A stretch of 29,370 nucleotides of DNA from CAZACQ01 sp964483725 (GCA_964483725.1 CAZACQ010000014.1:1-29370); one strand, 5' to 3'; counted from the first letter of the stretch, positions 16,777 through 27,229 are shown. Made by a program: numbers and translations. The notes: generated from the sequence alone by a model not told the origin.

Positions 16777-18548
16777 TTATTCACAATATATCCAGTAGGC
16801 TTCATCTTCTTTTGCAGTATATCAAGGAATTTGATTTTCAATATCATCTCATTCAACTCATCAAGAGTAATCTCTGTTTAATTCTCTAACTGTAACATCA
16901 ACAAAATTTGAACAAACATTATCATAATTTAATTCTACTCAATCACCAAAACCTCTAAAGTTTCGTTCATTACTATAACTACTTTCTTTGACTGTTTCAC
17001 TAAGATTTAATTGTACAGTCATTCAATTTTCACTATTATTTCTAATCCTATATATATTACTAGATCATTCATATCAGCTAATAAAATTTTGACTTTGATT
17101 ATCCCAATTTAATATATCAACTACACTTGGCTGATCTACAGAATCAATTTCATTTTTGATATATACATAATGCCACTCACCTCCTGGAATTTCAATCTCA
17201 CAAACTAAATTATTATAATCACAATTTCAAGTAAAATTGGTTATACTATCATCTCAATAATCTCAATCACTTCAATCAACTCAGTCATCATCACTAGCAT
17301 CAGAATCACTTCANNNNNNNNNNNNNNNNNNNNNNNNNNNNNNNNNNNNNNNNNNNNNNNNNNNNNNNNNNNNNNNNNNNNNNNNNNNNNNNNNNNNNNN
17401 NNNNNNNNNNNNNAATCTCAATCACTTCAATCAACTCAGTCATCATCACTAGCATCAGAATCACTTCAATCTCAATCACTTCAATCAACTCAGTCATCAT
17501 CACTAGCATCAGAATCACTTCAATCTCAATCACTTCAATCAACTCAGTCATCATCACTAGCATCAGAATCACTTCAGTCTCAATCAGATGAATCAGTTCA
17601 ATCGTGTTGTCAATCAGAATATCAATCATAATATGAATCAGAAAGTTCTCAAGAATTTGGATCAGAATCATCTCAAGTTTGAGCAGCATTTAGTCAATCA
17701 TCATATCATGCCATATATGAATATCAATCATTATATCAGTCTTTTAATCATTGATTATATTCATCTGACTTATCTGGATCATACAAACTACAATCTGGAT
17801 CTAAATAACAATTATCCTCTCAATCATTATAATCTTCTGCTCACTTAGTAAGTCACTCAGCATATCATTCATCATAAGTTCATCATTGATCATCTTCTGA
17901 CACATCAGCTTTTTCTTCATCATCTCAAATAAGTCAATCATCATCACTAGATTCAGGGTCACTTAGATAATCATATACATCATTATATCAGTCTTTTAAT
18001 CATTGATTATACTCATCTGACTTATCTGGATCAGATAAACTACAATCTGGATCTAAATAACAATTACCATCTCAACTTTCAAAAGCTTTAGCTCATTTTT
18101 CTACTCAATCAACATATCATTCATCATAAGTTCAAAAATCATCTTCATCAATATCTATCATATCAAACACATCTTCATCTCAAGCTGCATTTTCAAAGTC
18201 ATAAACTTGCTCCATAACTATTAATATATTCATAATAATGTACCTAGCTAGGTTTATCTCATTATTAGCTTTTGTTTTAATATATCACTGATAATCATCT
18301 GTCAAGTAAGCCTTATATCAGTCTTTAATTTCTAATAATCTATCTATTTCCAAATCATATTTATAATAATCAAATCTATAATTTTTAATCATATAAATAA
18401 TACGATCAAATACATCATTTTTTTTATCTTGTGATATTAGATTTGAATTATAATCAAAATCTAAATCAGTAAATTGAGTATACGAAGCATTAGAAAATGA
18501 TAAAAATAAAGCTCAAAATAAAGCTATGAAAATATATTTAAATTTCAT
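16777..18548 (-). CDS. Secreted acidic repeat protein (contains gap)
   Basis: At least 550 residues. N-terminal signal peptide (MKFKYIFIALFGALFLSFSNA, cleavage after SNA). Residues about 25-100 are a helical, charged domain. Then come two copies of an 84-residue-spaced module with CYLDPDCSLSDPDKSDEYNQ and GLKDGYND, i.e. DGY-x-DG repeats with paired cysteines. Next is an 18-residue acidic repeat (SDSDASDDDGVDG plus SDGDG), four copies visible, and a C-terminal domain with beta-type pattern ending EAYWIYCE. Asp-Gly-rich repeats of this kind often bind calcium in cell-surface proteins; that is inference. The 100 N stretch breaks the nominal frame, but repeat phase and frame agree if the true gap is 53 bp plus a multiple of 54. 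Its start overlaps the upstream gene by 11 bp. Confidence 0.85.
17259..17574 (-). repeat. 54-bp tandem repeats, interrupted by N gap
   Basis: Units at 17259-17311 (first base altered), 17414-17466 (partly hidden by the gap), 17467-17520 and 17521-17574, the last three nearly or fully identical. Each encodes 18 residues with Asp, Ser and six TGA-coded glycines. The near-perfect identity explains why assembly failed here. Confidence 0.9.
17314..17413. other. Assembly gap of 100 N
   Basis: Exactly 100 unknown bases, a conventional placeholder length. The left flank ends at repeat position 2 and the right flank begins at position 2, so the real missing length is 53 + 54k bases (or a 1-base overlap). 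The reading frames of the two flanks independently require a length of 2 mod 3, which 53 + 54k satisfies. Confidence 0.9.
17727..18073 (-). repeat. Duplicated ~95-bp module, 252-bp spacing
   Basis: 17727-17821 and 17979-18073 are nearly identical, differing at a few bases. Both encode CYLDPDCSL(S/Y)DPDKSDEYNQ and GLKDGYND in the secreted acidic protein. The 252-bp offset equals 84 residues, pointing to an internal duplication. Confidence 0.8.
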
Positions 18549-19110
18549 TTTTGTTTTTTATATTATAAATACTAAAAGCAAGTGAAATAATAATGGCTAT
18601 AAAAAGTATAGAATATAATAATGGACCAGTTTCAGGATCTCACATAGATTCATAATTAATATTTTTGTTTTCTACAGTTTCTTCTTGAAATTGCACATAC
18701 TCACCATCTTGGTTGATTTGCAATCTAACATTATAAAGTCATGGAGAATCCAAATGAATATCTTCACCAAAATGCTCAGAATGATAATTGTTTAAATCCC
18801 TAGTAATCAAAACTAATGGGCTATACTCATCTATATCAATATCCCAATCTATTGATAAATATGCATCATCTCATTCTTCATATACATTAAAATCAGCTTT
18901 AGGTATTTGTTTTTCTTCTGGAGCTGCTGCTTCATGCATATCATCTTCAAAATCATCAAAGGCATCTTCAAAATCATCATCAGTTTCTTCTTCATTAATA
19001 TCTGACTCTTCATAATCAATATCCTCAAATAAATCATCAAATGTATCAGCTGCAAATGAATAATTTAATATAAGTAATAATATAGCTACGATAGATAATA
19101 TATTTTTCAT
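18538..19110 (-). CDS. Single-pass acidic surface protein
   Basis: 190 residues. Signal peptide MKNILSIVAILLLILNYSFA with cleavage before ADTFDD; then about 40 residues made mostly of Asp and Glu; a middle domain of about 75 residues (ADFNVYEEG, DIDIDEYSPLVLITRDL, SPGLYNVRLQINQDG) that looks like a small beta sandwich; and a C-terminal transmembrane helix (LLYSILFIAIIISLAFSIYN) followed by a short basic tail KNKNEI. The topology is type I, with the domain outside. An earlier in-frame ATG at 19140 would spoil the signal peptide, so 19110 is preferred. Its stop (18538) lies 11 bp inside the next gene, so translation of the two is probably coupled. Confidence 0.85.
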
Positions 19111-19172
19111 TTTTATTTTTATATAATATAAATTAATCAAATTATAAACAATAAGCCCATATATGTCAACAC

Positions 19173-20342
19173 TTAAATATTATTAAGTTCCTCCCTAGTG
19201 CTTGGTCCAAAAAATCACCTCACTGATAAAGGAGTGTCAGAATCAACAATACCTTTATCCTTTTGGAAACTATATACAGATGATATTGTATTTGAATCAT
19301 ACTTAGAAGTTTTATCTCATTCAAAGTATCAAAGTTCATAAAGCTTTTTTTGTAACTCTAAGACATCTTCACCACTAGATCATTTTCATAATGATCTTTC
19401 AAAAACAAATCATTTTTTTTCTTTACTTTCTATATCTTTTGTATTTTCTTGAGCTTTTTCTTCATCAGATTCCTCAATTCAAGCTGCCAAAGCTATATCT
19501 TCAGAATCTTCTTTTTCTTCAGTTAGTATTTCATCTTCTTGAAATTTTAAATTGTTTTCATAATTTTTATACATATTATTATCAAAATATCACAATTCTA
19601 TAGCTTTATCCTTCATAGCCTGTCTTGTTCTAGGTCAAAAATATCAACATACAGACTCGCCTCTACTAGCTAATCATTTATTTTCTTGAAATTTACATAC
19701 AGCATCTCTAGTAATTGGTCAAAAAAATCAAGTTATGTTTTCATATGATACATATCACAAATTATGAAGATAAGATTGCATAGTTCTTACAAATTCATCT
19801 CTTCTTCACGGGCTTAGATATACAGACCATAATGCAACATCAAAGAATTCTTGATGCACTTTAAATGAATCAAAATCAAATCAAGCTTCACTCTCTCATC
19901 AACAAACATATCAGGACATTCTTTTTTTTCAAAAACTCAGTGCTCTTTTTAATCATTCTTCTCAATATCACATCCAAATATCAATTCTATCATGAGAGTA
20001 TCATCTTTCCCCTGCATTTACAATTGCTTGTCATCTATCATGAACCTCTCAAACTCAATGACCTGGAAAATAAATTTTCTTACCAAATTCATAATTTCTT
20101 GGAGCTGCAATCATTCAATTAAAAACTGCTTTACCACTTGCTCAATGAGTTCACATTCAATTTAATCTAAGTTCTCTAGAATAATCTGATCTATAATAAA
20201 AGTCTTGTCAAGAAACTGCAGAATAATATCATGAAACTATAAAAGTTCTGGCTGTACAATTAGATGTATCAATTTCTGATGCTGAAGCAAAATATGGTAA
20301 AAAAAATATAAAAAATAAAAGATACCTTAATTTGTAATACAT
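19173..20342 (-). CDS. 3D-domain wall protein with PG-binding repeats
   Basis: 389 residues. Signal peptide MYYKLRYLLFFIFFLPYFASA. Residues about 35-140 are a 3D domain (the three-aspartate fold of MltA and YabE/Sps type lytic transglycosylases): NGMIAAPRNYEFGKKIYFPG, VGEVHDRGQ with D102, and HDRIDIWMG with D118/D121, so all catalytic-type Asp residues are kept. Next comes a peptidoglycan-binding segment with GFFGPITRDAVCKFQ and GYFGPRTRQAM, a Glu-rich linker (about 255-300), and a C-terminal PG_binding_1 domain (GEDVLELQKKLYELGYFEG and VRGFFGPSTREEL). It most likely cuts or remodels peptidoglycan outside the membrane. It is the first gene of the surface cluster; the rplI terminator lies just upstream. 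A role in opening host walls is speculation. Confidence 0.9.
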
Positions 20343-20395
20343 TTTTATTTTAGTTTTTATTAATAAATATTGATACACAATATTTTAAAGATAAA

Positions 20396-20424
20396 AAAAA
20401 ATACTACAAAAAATAGTATTTTTT
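20396..20424 (-). terminator. Terminator after rplI
   Basis: AAAAAATACTA (20396-20406) / TAGTATTTTTT (20414-20424), perfect 11-bp stem with 7-nt loop, followed on the minus strand by a long T-run. Lies 33 bp after the rplI stop. Confidence 0.8.
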
Positions 20425-20457
20425 AAATGAATAAACAGTTGACATTTTTAAATTATA

Positions 20458-20922
20458 TTATTTAGCTTTTATTTCTATATTTATTTTATTCTTATTTTTT
20501 CAATTAGAAATTTGAACCTCATATTTTCAAGTTTCTTCAATTTTTCAATCAAGCTTAATATTGCTAGCCTCTAACTTAACTTTATAAGCTTTCAATATCT
20601 CCAAAGATATCAACTTACTATCAACTTTTTCATATAATTTTCAATTTGGACCTGCTGATCTTTGAATTATAAATGATTTTCATTTAAGATCTTCTATCAT
20701 TTCTTTATATTTATTTATTTCATCCTGCTTTTCTTTTTCCTTTTTAGATTCTTTTTGTTTTATTGAATTTACATCAGTACTATCAGCTAACTTTGCATAT
20801 CATTTAGGAATTAATGAATTCTTAGCATAAGCTGGACTTACTTGCAATAATGTTCATTTATTTCATAAATTTGCTACATTTTGCAAAAGTATAATATCTA
20901 CTTTTTTTGATTTCTTTGCCAT
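20458..20922 (-). CDS. rplI: Ribosomal protein bL9
   Basis: 154 residues, the usual length. L9 binds 23S rRNA near the L1 stalk through its N-domain and reaches out along the ribosome with a long helix. The N-domain is clear: VDIILLQNVANLGNKGTLLQ, SPAYAKNSLIPKGYA, with the conserved glycines as TGA. The connecting helix is Lys/Glu-rich (QKESKKEKEKQDEINKY) and the C-domain has GPNGKLYEKVDSKLI, ending in KNKINIEIKAK. The N-terminus has a short basic extension (MAKKSKK). It lies 22 bp downstream of the HIT gene in the same direction. Confidence 0.93.
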
Positions 20923-20944
20923 TTTATTATAATTAAAAAATAAA

Positions 20945-21259
20945 TTAATAACTCATTAGATGTAAATGCACATGAAAAACTTCTTGTCAATTTTCTTTTC
21001 ATGAGTTCATCAAAAGCTTACATCAATTTAATCATTTGTTTTCTACTATTTCCCAAGCAACATCATAAAGTCATTTTATAATTTTTTTATCTTCTTTTTC
21101 TGAAGTAGTATGAAAAGACTCTATATGTTTTTTAGGAATTATTAGTATATGTGTATCTGCTTTTGGATATATATCATTAAATGCAATATAATCATCATTT
21201 TCATATACTATATCAGCTGGTATTTCTTTGTTTACTATTTTACAAAATATGCAATCCAT
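20945..21259 (-). CDS. HIT family nucleotide hydrolase
   Basis: 104 residues, a compact HINT-type protein. These enzymes cleave nucleotide-phosphate bonds, e.g. AMP-NH2 type phosphoramidates, through a nucleophilic histidine. Seen: N-terminal CIFCKIVNKEIPADIVYEND (Cys pair that binds zinc in many members), DTHILIIPKKHI, and the triad H96-V-H98-L-H100 followed by LMSY. All the parts of an active enzyme are there. It has the genes of an ABC-F ATPase upstream (115 bp) and rplI downstream (22 bp) on the same strand. Confidence 0.93.
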
Positions 21260-21374
21260 TAATTTTTATTTTTAAATTTTAAATACTATTTTATAATATT
21301 CATTTGATTAGCATTTTCAAGCAATTTACTTGAAATTTAAAGCAAAATATCAAAGATACAAAAAATAATATAAA

Positions 21375-22841
21375 TTATAAAAACTCAGACAAATCCAAAA
21401 CTTTCATCTCATCACCAAAACTATTTACAAACTCTTCATCATGACTGATAAGCACAAGTCATCATTGAAAATTATTCAATGCTTCAGAAATCACTGGAAT
21501 ATGACGAAAATTAATATGATTTGTAGGTTCATCCATCACCAACAAATCTGGTTTTTGAAGATAAAATCTTGCATAAGACAAAAGTCATTTTTGTCATTCA
21601 GATAATGAAGAAACCTTATTTTTCAACAAATGAGATAACATAAACCTACCAGCAGCAGAATATATATCTTGCTGGATTACTCACTCAGCTACCTCTTCCA
21701 AAGATTCCCATACTGTCATATCCATATCCAATGCATCAAAATCTTGACTATAATATCAAACATTTACATCACTAGTTATCTTGGCATCTTTATCTTCTTT
21801 GGATACAAGATTTTTCAACAAAGTAGACTTACCAATACCATTTGGTCATTTTATCAATAGTCTCTCCTTTTTCTTAATTTGTAAGTTTTTATTAACTGTT
21901 TTGATTTCTCAATCAGAGCCAACAAAACTTAATTTATTGATCTCAAGCATAGGTCAATTATAATTTTCAAATTTTATATCAAAATTTGGAAGTGTTTTAT
22001 CATCTTTTCTTACAGAAACTTTTTCTTCTTCAGCTTCTTCTACATCCTCTCTCATCTTTTTAGCCATTTTTCTCATTTTTCATCATTTATTTGAAAAATA
22101 ATTTATTTTGTCTTTGGCTTCTTTAAGTTTCTTTTCTGCTCTTGCATTTTGGGACTGCTCTTTCTCTATCTGAGCTTTGATATCTTCCAATACAGTATAA
22201 TAATCTCCCCAATATTGCTCTACAGAATTATCATTTTTGTTCAGATACAAAACTCAATCTGTAAACATATTCAAAAAGTCAGCATCATGACTAATTACGA
22301 TTACAGTTTTCATATAAGTTAGCAAAAATCAAATCAAATCACCTATTCATTCACTATCCAAATTATTGGTAGGTTCATCCAAAAGCAAAATATCAGGATC
22401 TTGTATCAAAGCTTGAGCCAAAAGCAACCTAGCTTGTTGACCACCAGAAAAATTATGTAACTTTTTATCTAAATCGGCTTTTAGATTTACTTCTTTTAGT
22501 ACATTATTGATTTTCATATCAAGTTGATAGTCTTTTTCATCAAAAACTTGATCAAAATATTCTCTCACAGTCATATCCATCTGATCTCTTGGAATACTTT
22601 GTCTTGCTATAGCTACAGAATTCCCATCTACAATATTTATTTTACCAGATTGTGGCTGCAATTCTCACATAATCAACTTAAAAATAGTAGATTTTCCTGC
22701 CCCATTTTGTCACATTATAGTGATTTTTGTATTTTCACGAACAGAAAATGAAGCATGATCCAATAATAAATTATCTTCATCGCCAGTATAAGAAAAAGAT
22801 ACTTCATCAAAACGAAGTATTACATTGTTTTGGTTTGACAT
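21375..22841 (-). CDS. ABC-F family ATPase
   Basis: 488 residues, two ABC ATPase domains and no membrane segments: a ribosome-associated ABC-F protein of the Uup/EttA/YbiT class. Domain 1: Walker A GQNGAGKST at 44-52, signature FSGGQQARLLLAQAL, Walker B DILLLDEPTNNLD, switch VISHD. The linker is a charged helix pair (EKEQSQNARAEKKLKEAKDK). Domain 2: GPNGIGKST, a variant signature LSEGQKGLLSYARF (E for the first G), MDEPTNHI instead of NHLD, and LISHDEEFV. These proteins act at the ribosomal E site to help stalled translation or confer drug resistance; the sub-family cannot be named. A weak hairpin (TTTCAAG/CTTGAAA, 21315-21335) lies after its stop. Confidence 0.92.
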
Positions 22842-22914
22842 ACATTAATTATTTATCTATCTAAATAGATTTTTTATAAATATTTAAGAAATTTTATCAA
22901 GCTATTATATATAA

Positions 22915-24381
22915 TTAAGCTTGTCTAAATTTAAAAGTATTTCATAAATTTTGATGAGCACTAATTCAATTTAATTCAGAATTTCAGTCAATCAACAAAT
23001 CATCTACAATAGAAATAAACTCACCTGAATCTATTGTATGATCAAGACTATTTCAAGCTGCAGATCAAGAAATAACAATATCTCAATTATTATTACTAAA
23101 TTCCATAGTATATCAATCACCTGGCTCTGCTTCATGCCAATCCCATCATCTTCAAGGAACCATAGAGTCCCATTCATACTCAATAATATAATTATTACTA
23201 CCAATTTCTAGTTGATAATTTTCATTAAAATTTATTTGACCAGGTAATTCTATAGCCTTTTCTTGGGCCTTAGACTCCAAAGCAGCTTGTTTATCAGAAT
23301 CTTCAAAATAACTTATATTTATTGGTAAACTTGTTCATGAATTTCTTATTGAATTTTGAACTGAAAAATATCTAATATCTAATATTTCTTGCTCAGTCAA
23401 ATTTTCAATTTGTTCAATTGATAAGTTTTGAAAGCTTTCATAACTATCTATATTCACTTCTCAATCCGCTTCCTCGCTAGTCTCAACTTCCTCATCACTA
23501 GATTCTTCATACTCTGTCCAATCTAGTAATTTGGTTCATTCATTAAATGAAGCTTTATAAGCTGAATTTTCTGTTTCAAACAAAACAGCATTTATATCAG
23601 AAAAACTTGTTTCATCATTCATATCTGATATATTATCAGATATATAGTCATAATTTACCTTAAGTAAAGTGACATACCTATTCAAAAAAGCTCTTTCATC
23701 AGGATTTAAATTTTTGGGCTCATCTTGTTCAGACAAATAGTTTCTTATTTCAGAAACTAAATCATCTATAGAGTAAGCATCATCATTAAGTTTATCATAA
23801 ATATTCTCAAATGGAATAGAATCAAGCTTATTTAAAGTTGATTTGATATTTGACTCACTATCAGAAAATCACTTTTCTAATAATAATTTACTTATTTTCT
23901 CATTTTGACCTACTTCTTTATTTTCAGAAGATTCTTTATCTCACCAGATAAGATCAGCAATAAAGTTTCATATATCTCAAAGTCACCTTACAAATCATTC
24001 TATTCAAGAAGCTTCACTACTTTCTGAGTCACTAGAAGACTCTGATTCTACTGAACTATCTCATGAAGCAGAAACTCTTTCAACTCTAAGTCATGATTCT
24101 ATCTGATCTCTAAGACCTATTTCATCACAAAGTTCTTCAAGCTCTCAGCTACATTCAGACAAAACTTCTTCAACTTCTTCCCTTTCTTCTTGTTCTACTT
24201 GCTCTTTTAAATTTTCATACTCTTCTTCTAATCTTTCAAGTTCTCCTTCATCTTCTTCTATACTTTCATAATCTTCTCTTAGTGAATTTAGGTCCCTTTC
24301 AAAACTGTCTCTTTCTCATTCAGGTAGCTCATCTGACCTAGTTTCTAACTCATTTAATCTATCATTAAAATTTTCTTGCAT
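22915..24381 (-). CDS. Large acidic coiled-coil protein, unknown
   Basis: 488 residues, no signal peptide. Residues about 1-85 form a strongly acidic coiled coil (Glu/Arg/Leu heptads such as LERLEEEYENLKEQVEQEE). A Ser/Asp/Glu-rich linker follows (about 110-130), then a short amphipathic segment GIEGFVRGLGDIGNFIADLI, a long helical region with DEPKNLNPDERAFLNRYVTL, another acidic stretch (about 300-320), and a C-terminal domain of about 150 residues with a beta pattern and aromatic-rich SMVPGRGWDWHEAEPGDY. Gracilibacteria-type genomes often carry proteins of this architecture, but I do not recognise a family. It lies 73 bp upstream of the ABC-F gene on the same strand. Confidence 0.8.
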
Positions 24382-24476
24382 AATCAAAGTTTTAAATATA
24401 AATTTATAATAAATTATATTACAAAGAATTAAGTTTGTCAAATAATATAAGAATTTATTGATTTTCTACAAAAAAA

Positions 24477-24495
24477 GACTATCAAGTAGATAGTC
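24477..24495. promoter_or_regulatory. Small hairpin in leader of 24528 gene
   Basis: GACTATC, loop AAGTA, GATAGTC, a perfect 7-bp stem 32 nt upstream of the ATG at 24528. It may be a 5'-UTR element; there is no T-run directly behind it. Confidence 0.3.
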
Positions 24496-24527
24496 CAGTA
24501 CAGTTTTTAACAAATAAATCAAATCAA

Positions 24528-24914
24528 ATGGAAAATTCAGTACTATTAGCTCAAATTATATGACCAATAGCTTTGATAGTAGGTATTAGCCTAATTTCAT
24601 GACAAATGAAATACAAGGAACTTGTGAAAGACCTAGAAAAAAGTCCTCTATCTACATATATCTGAGCTTTGTTTGCTTATGTAGTATGAGCTTTGATAGT
24701 AGCAAATCATAATCTATGGGAAATGTCTGTTTATGTTTTGATTACTATATTTTGATATATTGGTATAGCAAAATGATTTGCATTGGTATTATTCCCAAAA
24801 GCTATGATAAAATTCACAAAACACTTATCAAACTGTAAAAAATTATGAATTATAGGATGAGCTTTTTATCTCATTATCTGAATTGCATTGGTTTATGGAG
24901 GATTTTTTGCTTAG
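24528..24914 (+). CDS. Four-helix integral membrane protein
   Basis: 128 residues with about four membrane segments: 3-25, 45-63, 66-88 and 105-127. Sequence landmarks are WEMSVYVLITIFGYIGIAKGFALVLFP in the middle and IIGGAFYLIIGIALVYGGFFA at the end. The pattern (NHNLWE before helix 2-3, K-G-x(6)-FP after it) matches small uncharacterised membrane proteins that I associate with CPR bacteria. No catalytic residues stand out. It is the only gene in the window with a TAG stop. It is convergent with the lipoprotein gene; the stops are 6 bp apart. Confidence 0.82.
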
Positions 24915-24919
24915 ATAGC

Positions 24920-25405
24920 TTAGTAATTTAACTCAACACTATCTAGGAAATAAGAAACATCATCTAGCATATTTGAATAAATTTGAATATCATCTTCATC
25001 CTCATATGGCATATCCAAAGTTTCTGAGTATGAAATTACATAATTTTCAGATTCCAATAACTTTTCATTATTGAAAAGTCATTCTTGTTTTTGCTCCTCC
25101 CATTCTTCAATAGTATATATACTCAAATTCACTATCATGAAATCATTGTTATCCAAAAATCTTATCACTCAATCTTCATCAAGAATTTCTTTACTATATC
25201 AATATTCTTCCCAAGAATCAGGTATTTGATAAGAAATATTAATCTCATCGCTATTATATGCAAAACTTATTGAACTTTTATATGATTCATTTGTTTCTGC
25301 TAAATCATTTTGAGTATTTATTTCTTGTTCACTTGAATTTTCCTGGAAACTACAAGCTGACAGAAAAAACAAAGTGAAAGTAAAAAGTATTAATTTAGTC
25401 TTCAT
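24920..25405 (-). CDS. Lipoprotein, unknown function
   Basis: 161 residues. A clear lipoprotein signal MKTKLILFTFTLFFLSAC with lipobox LSAC (Cys 18), then a polar Ser/Glu/Asn-rich linker of about 25 residues and an extracytoplasmic domain of about 110 residues (ISFAYNSDEINISYQIPDSW, then DFMIVNLSIYTIEEWEEQ, ending DDVSYFLDSVELNY). In outline this resembles the second domain of the 11814 protein (a Ser-x-x-Pro strand followed by a late hydrophobic helix), a weak impression and no more. Most of the gene beyond residue 68 depends on reading TGA as Gly. Function unknown. Confidence 0.82.
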
Positions 25406-25502
25406 TTTATATATTATATAAATAAAACTAGCTTATAATCATTTTTGATAAATTTTCAATTAATATAATTATATAATTTAATTTTAATAAAACTATAAAC
25501 TA

Positions 25503-26084
25503 ATGATATACACTTGGAAAGATATAATAAAAGAAAATAGTGAATCTATAAACTTAGTTGGTTATGGTAGTTTGTTAAATAAAAACTCAAATTCTTATGA
25601 TAGTTCTTTATTGCCTGTAATAATAAAATGATTTAAAAGAACATATAACATAAAAATGATTCCTGATAATTACAGTCAAGATCGGTTAAATAATTTTAAA
25701 AAATATTTAATAAAATATTGAATCAGAAATGATGATGAAATAAAAAGACTAAACAAAGAAAACTTATGTGTATTAAATTGTATATATACCTGAAATAGCA
25801 ATGACTTAGTCAATTGATTATTGCTAAAAATCAATAGGGAACAGCTTTTTGAATTTTCTCAAAGGGAAGCTCAATACAATTTGATAAAAACTAAATTTAA
25901 ATCTATAAATCCAGAAAGTGGTGAATATACTTGAAAATTTGGTGATGCATATATACTAACAGCAAAACCAGAACAAATAATTAGTGAATGAAAAGCATTT
26001 CAAGCATATCATGAAAATGCCAAAAAATGAGCATATAGTTTTTGAAATTATTTTTGAGAAGCTTTTGAAAAGAGTATATTATAA
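25503..26084 (+). CDS. GGCT-like (gamma-glutamylcyclotransferase fold) protein
   Basis: 193 residues. The fold signature is at the N-terminus, LVGYGSLLNKNS (residues 18-29, the YGSL phosphate/substrate loop), followed by LLPVIIKGFKRTYNI and CVLNCIYTGNSNDLVNGLLLKI. The catalytic acid is E122 in FSQREAQYNLIKTKF, the place of the conserved Glu in GGCT/BtrG proteins. Such enzymes release 5-oxoproline from gamma-glutamyl compounds or trim amine adducts; the substrate here is unknown. The tail (HENAKKGAYSFGNYFGEAFEKSIL) is helical. It faces the nuclease gene tail to tail with 8 bp between stops. Confidence 0.8.
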
Positions 26085-26092
26085 TCATATAT

Positions 26093-27085
26093 TTAAATAT
26101 CCTCATAATTTTTCAATTCATCACAAATCTTTCTATAAGTACAGCTATGGCATTTTTTCTTATTATCAGTTCTTTGGAAAATCATGCTATTTATTGGCAT
26201 ATTTTTTTGAATATCTCCATCTTGGATAAAAGTTTTTTGTAAGGCCACATCCTCAATAATTTTATCCTGAATATCCATAATATCTTGAGTTTGTATCTTT
26301 CCACCAAACACAGACATATCTTCCAAATACACCTCCCAAGCAAAAATCTCCACATCATCAATCTTTTCCATTCATATATTCAACAATAGCTTGTAAGCAT
26401 AGGCTTTTAACTGATTTGAAATTTCTCAATCTTGATGAGATGGTACTCTACCAGTTTTCCAGTCATATATAATATATTTATTTGAATCCACTATCACAGC
26501 AAAATCAGGATTTGCCCACAGAGTAATTCACAAAAGCTCAGGGACATTATCCACCAACACTTTCATTTTTTCAAAATCAGGCTCTTTGGGTTCTATATAT
26601 CGTTGATTAGGACTATGCAAATATCATACTATCTGCTCATGCAAAGAACTATTCAAAAAATTATCAAATCGTTTTTCTAATTTGATTTTGGCATCCTTGT
26701 ATCTTTGGTCTATATCTATTTGGTAATAATGTTCTGAAAGTCAAAATTTATTATCTTTATCATATGCACTATAATCTCTATTTTTGGAAAAGTTGAACTC
26801 ATGATCCATGATGGTAAAAGTATGCTCAAGTAATTTTTCTTTTTTAAAATCCTGATGATTGGATATAGTATTCAAATAATCTGAAATTAAATTGTGAGCT
26901 TTTTCTCAAATCCACATATCCAAACTCTTTAGATGCTTCAAAAGTAGATATTCCAATCGAAATCATTGATCGAATTCTTGTAGCCAATTACCATAATAGC
27001 TAAAAAAATATTTCTTTTGACAGTAATTCAGAAGATTTGAACGAGAAATTGACCATCATAGCGGAGGATTTTGAAATTTTTCCAT
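26093..27085 (-). CDS. Cas4/RecB-type Fe-S nuclease
   Basis: 330 residues, PD-(D/E)XK fold (PDDEXK_1 group). N-terminal SRSNLLNYCQKKYFFSYYG holds the first cluster cysteine, C22. A histidine region (EKAHNLISDYL) follows. The active site is PD194 (NPDFAVIV) and D208-W-K210 (IIYDWKTG), then QLKAYAYKLL, the usual Q-x(6)-Y of motif QxxxY. The C-terminus has CHSCTYRKIC, i.e. C312-x2-C315-x5-C321, which with C22 gives the 4Fe-4S arrangement of AddB, Cas4 and Dna2 nucleases. It would cut single-stranded or 5'-tailed DNA. The SF1B helicase is divergent and 144 bp away; see the finding on a split Dna2. No cas genes or CRISPR repeats are near. Confidence 0.88.
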
Positions 27086-27229
27086 TTTGATTATAAATCT
27101 TTAAATACTTAGCAAAATGTATATTTTTTTGAAATATTTTTGCAAGTGAATATGAAAACAATTAATTTTCATTGAAAAAAAATCTTTTGTTCTTAGTATA
27201 AATTTGTTTTAAAAAATAAAAAGTCCTGA
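27086..27229. promoter_or_regulatory. Divergent promoter region, nuclease/helicase
   Basis: 144 bp of A/T-rich DNA between two divergent starts. It contains an imperfect inverted repeat GCAAAATG...TATTTTTGC at about 27111-27143 but no box pair that I would trust as a promoter. Confidence 0.35.

Noticed and set aside
17259..17574. CRISPR-like direct repeats
   Set aside because: The 54-bp units are directly adjacent without spacers, are in frame and encode 18 acidic residues of a secreted protein.
17306..17689. Minus-strand 127-aa Ile/Leu/Glu-rich frame over the repeat
   Set aside because: A shifted frame of the same repeats; the frame with a signal peptide upstream and motif continuity is the acidic one.
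19111..19140. Earlier ATG (19140) for the acidic membrane protein
   Set aside because: It would put 10 polar and basic residues in front of a clean signal peptide; ATG at 19110 fits better.
22347..22661. Open frame that looks like a 104-aa ABC protein fragment
   Set aside because: It is only the TGA-free middle of the full ABC-F gene 21375-22841 when read with the standard code; not a pseudogene piece.
26093..26371. Separate 92-aa Cys-rich protein
   Set aside because: It is the C-terminal end of the 330-aa nuclease; the apparent break upstream is a TGA glycine.
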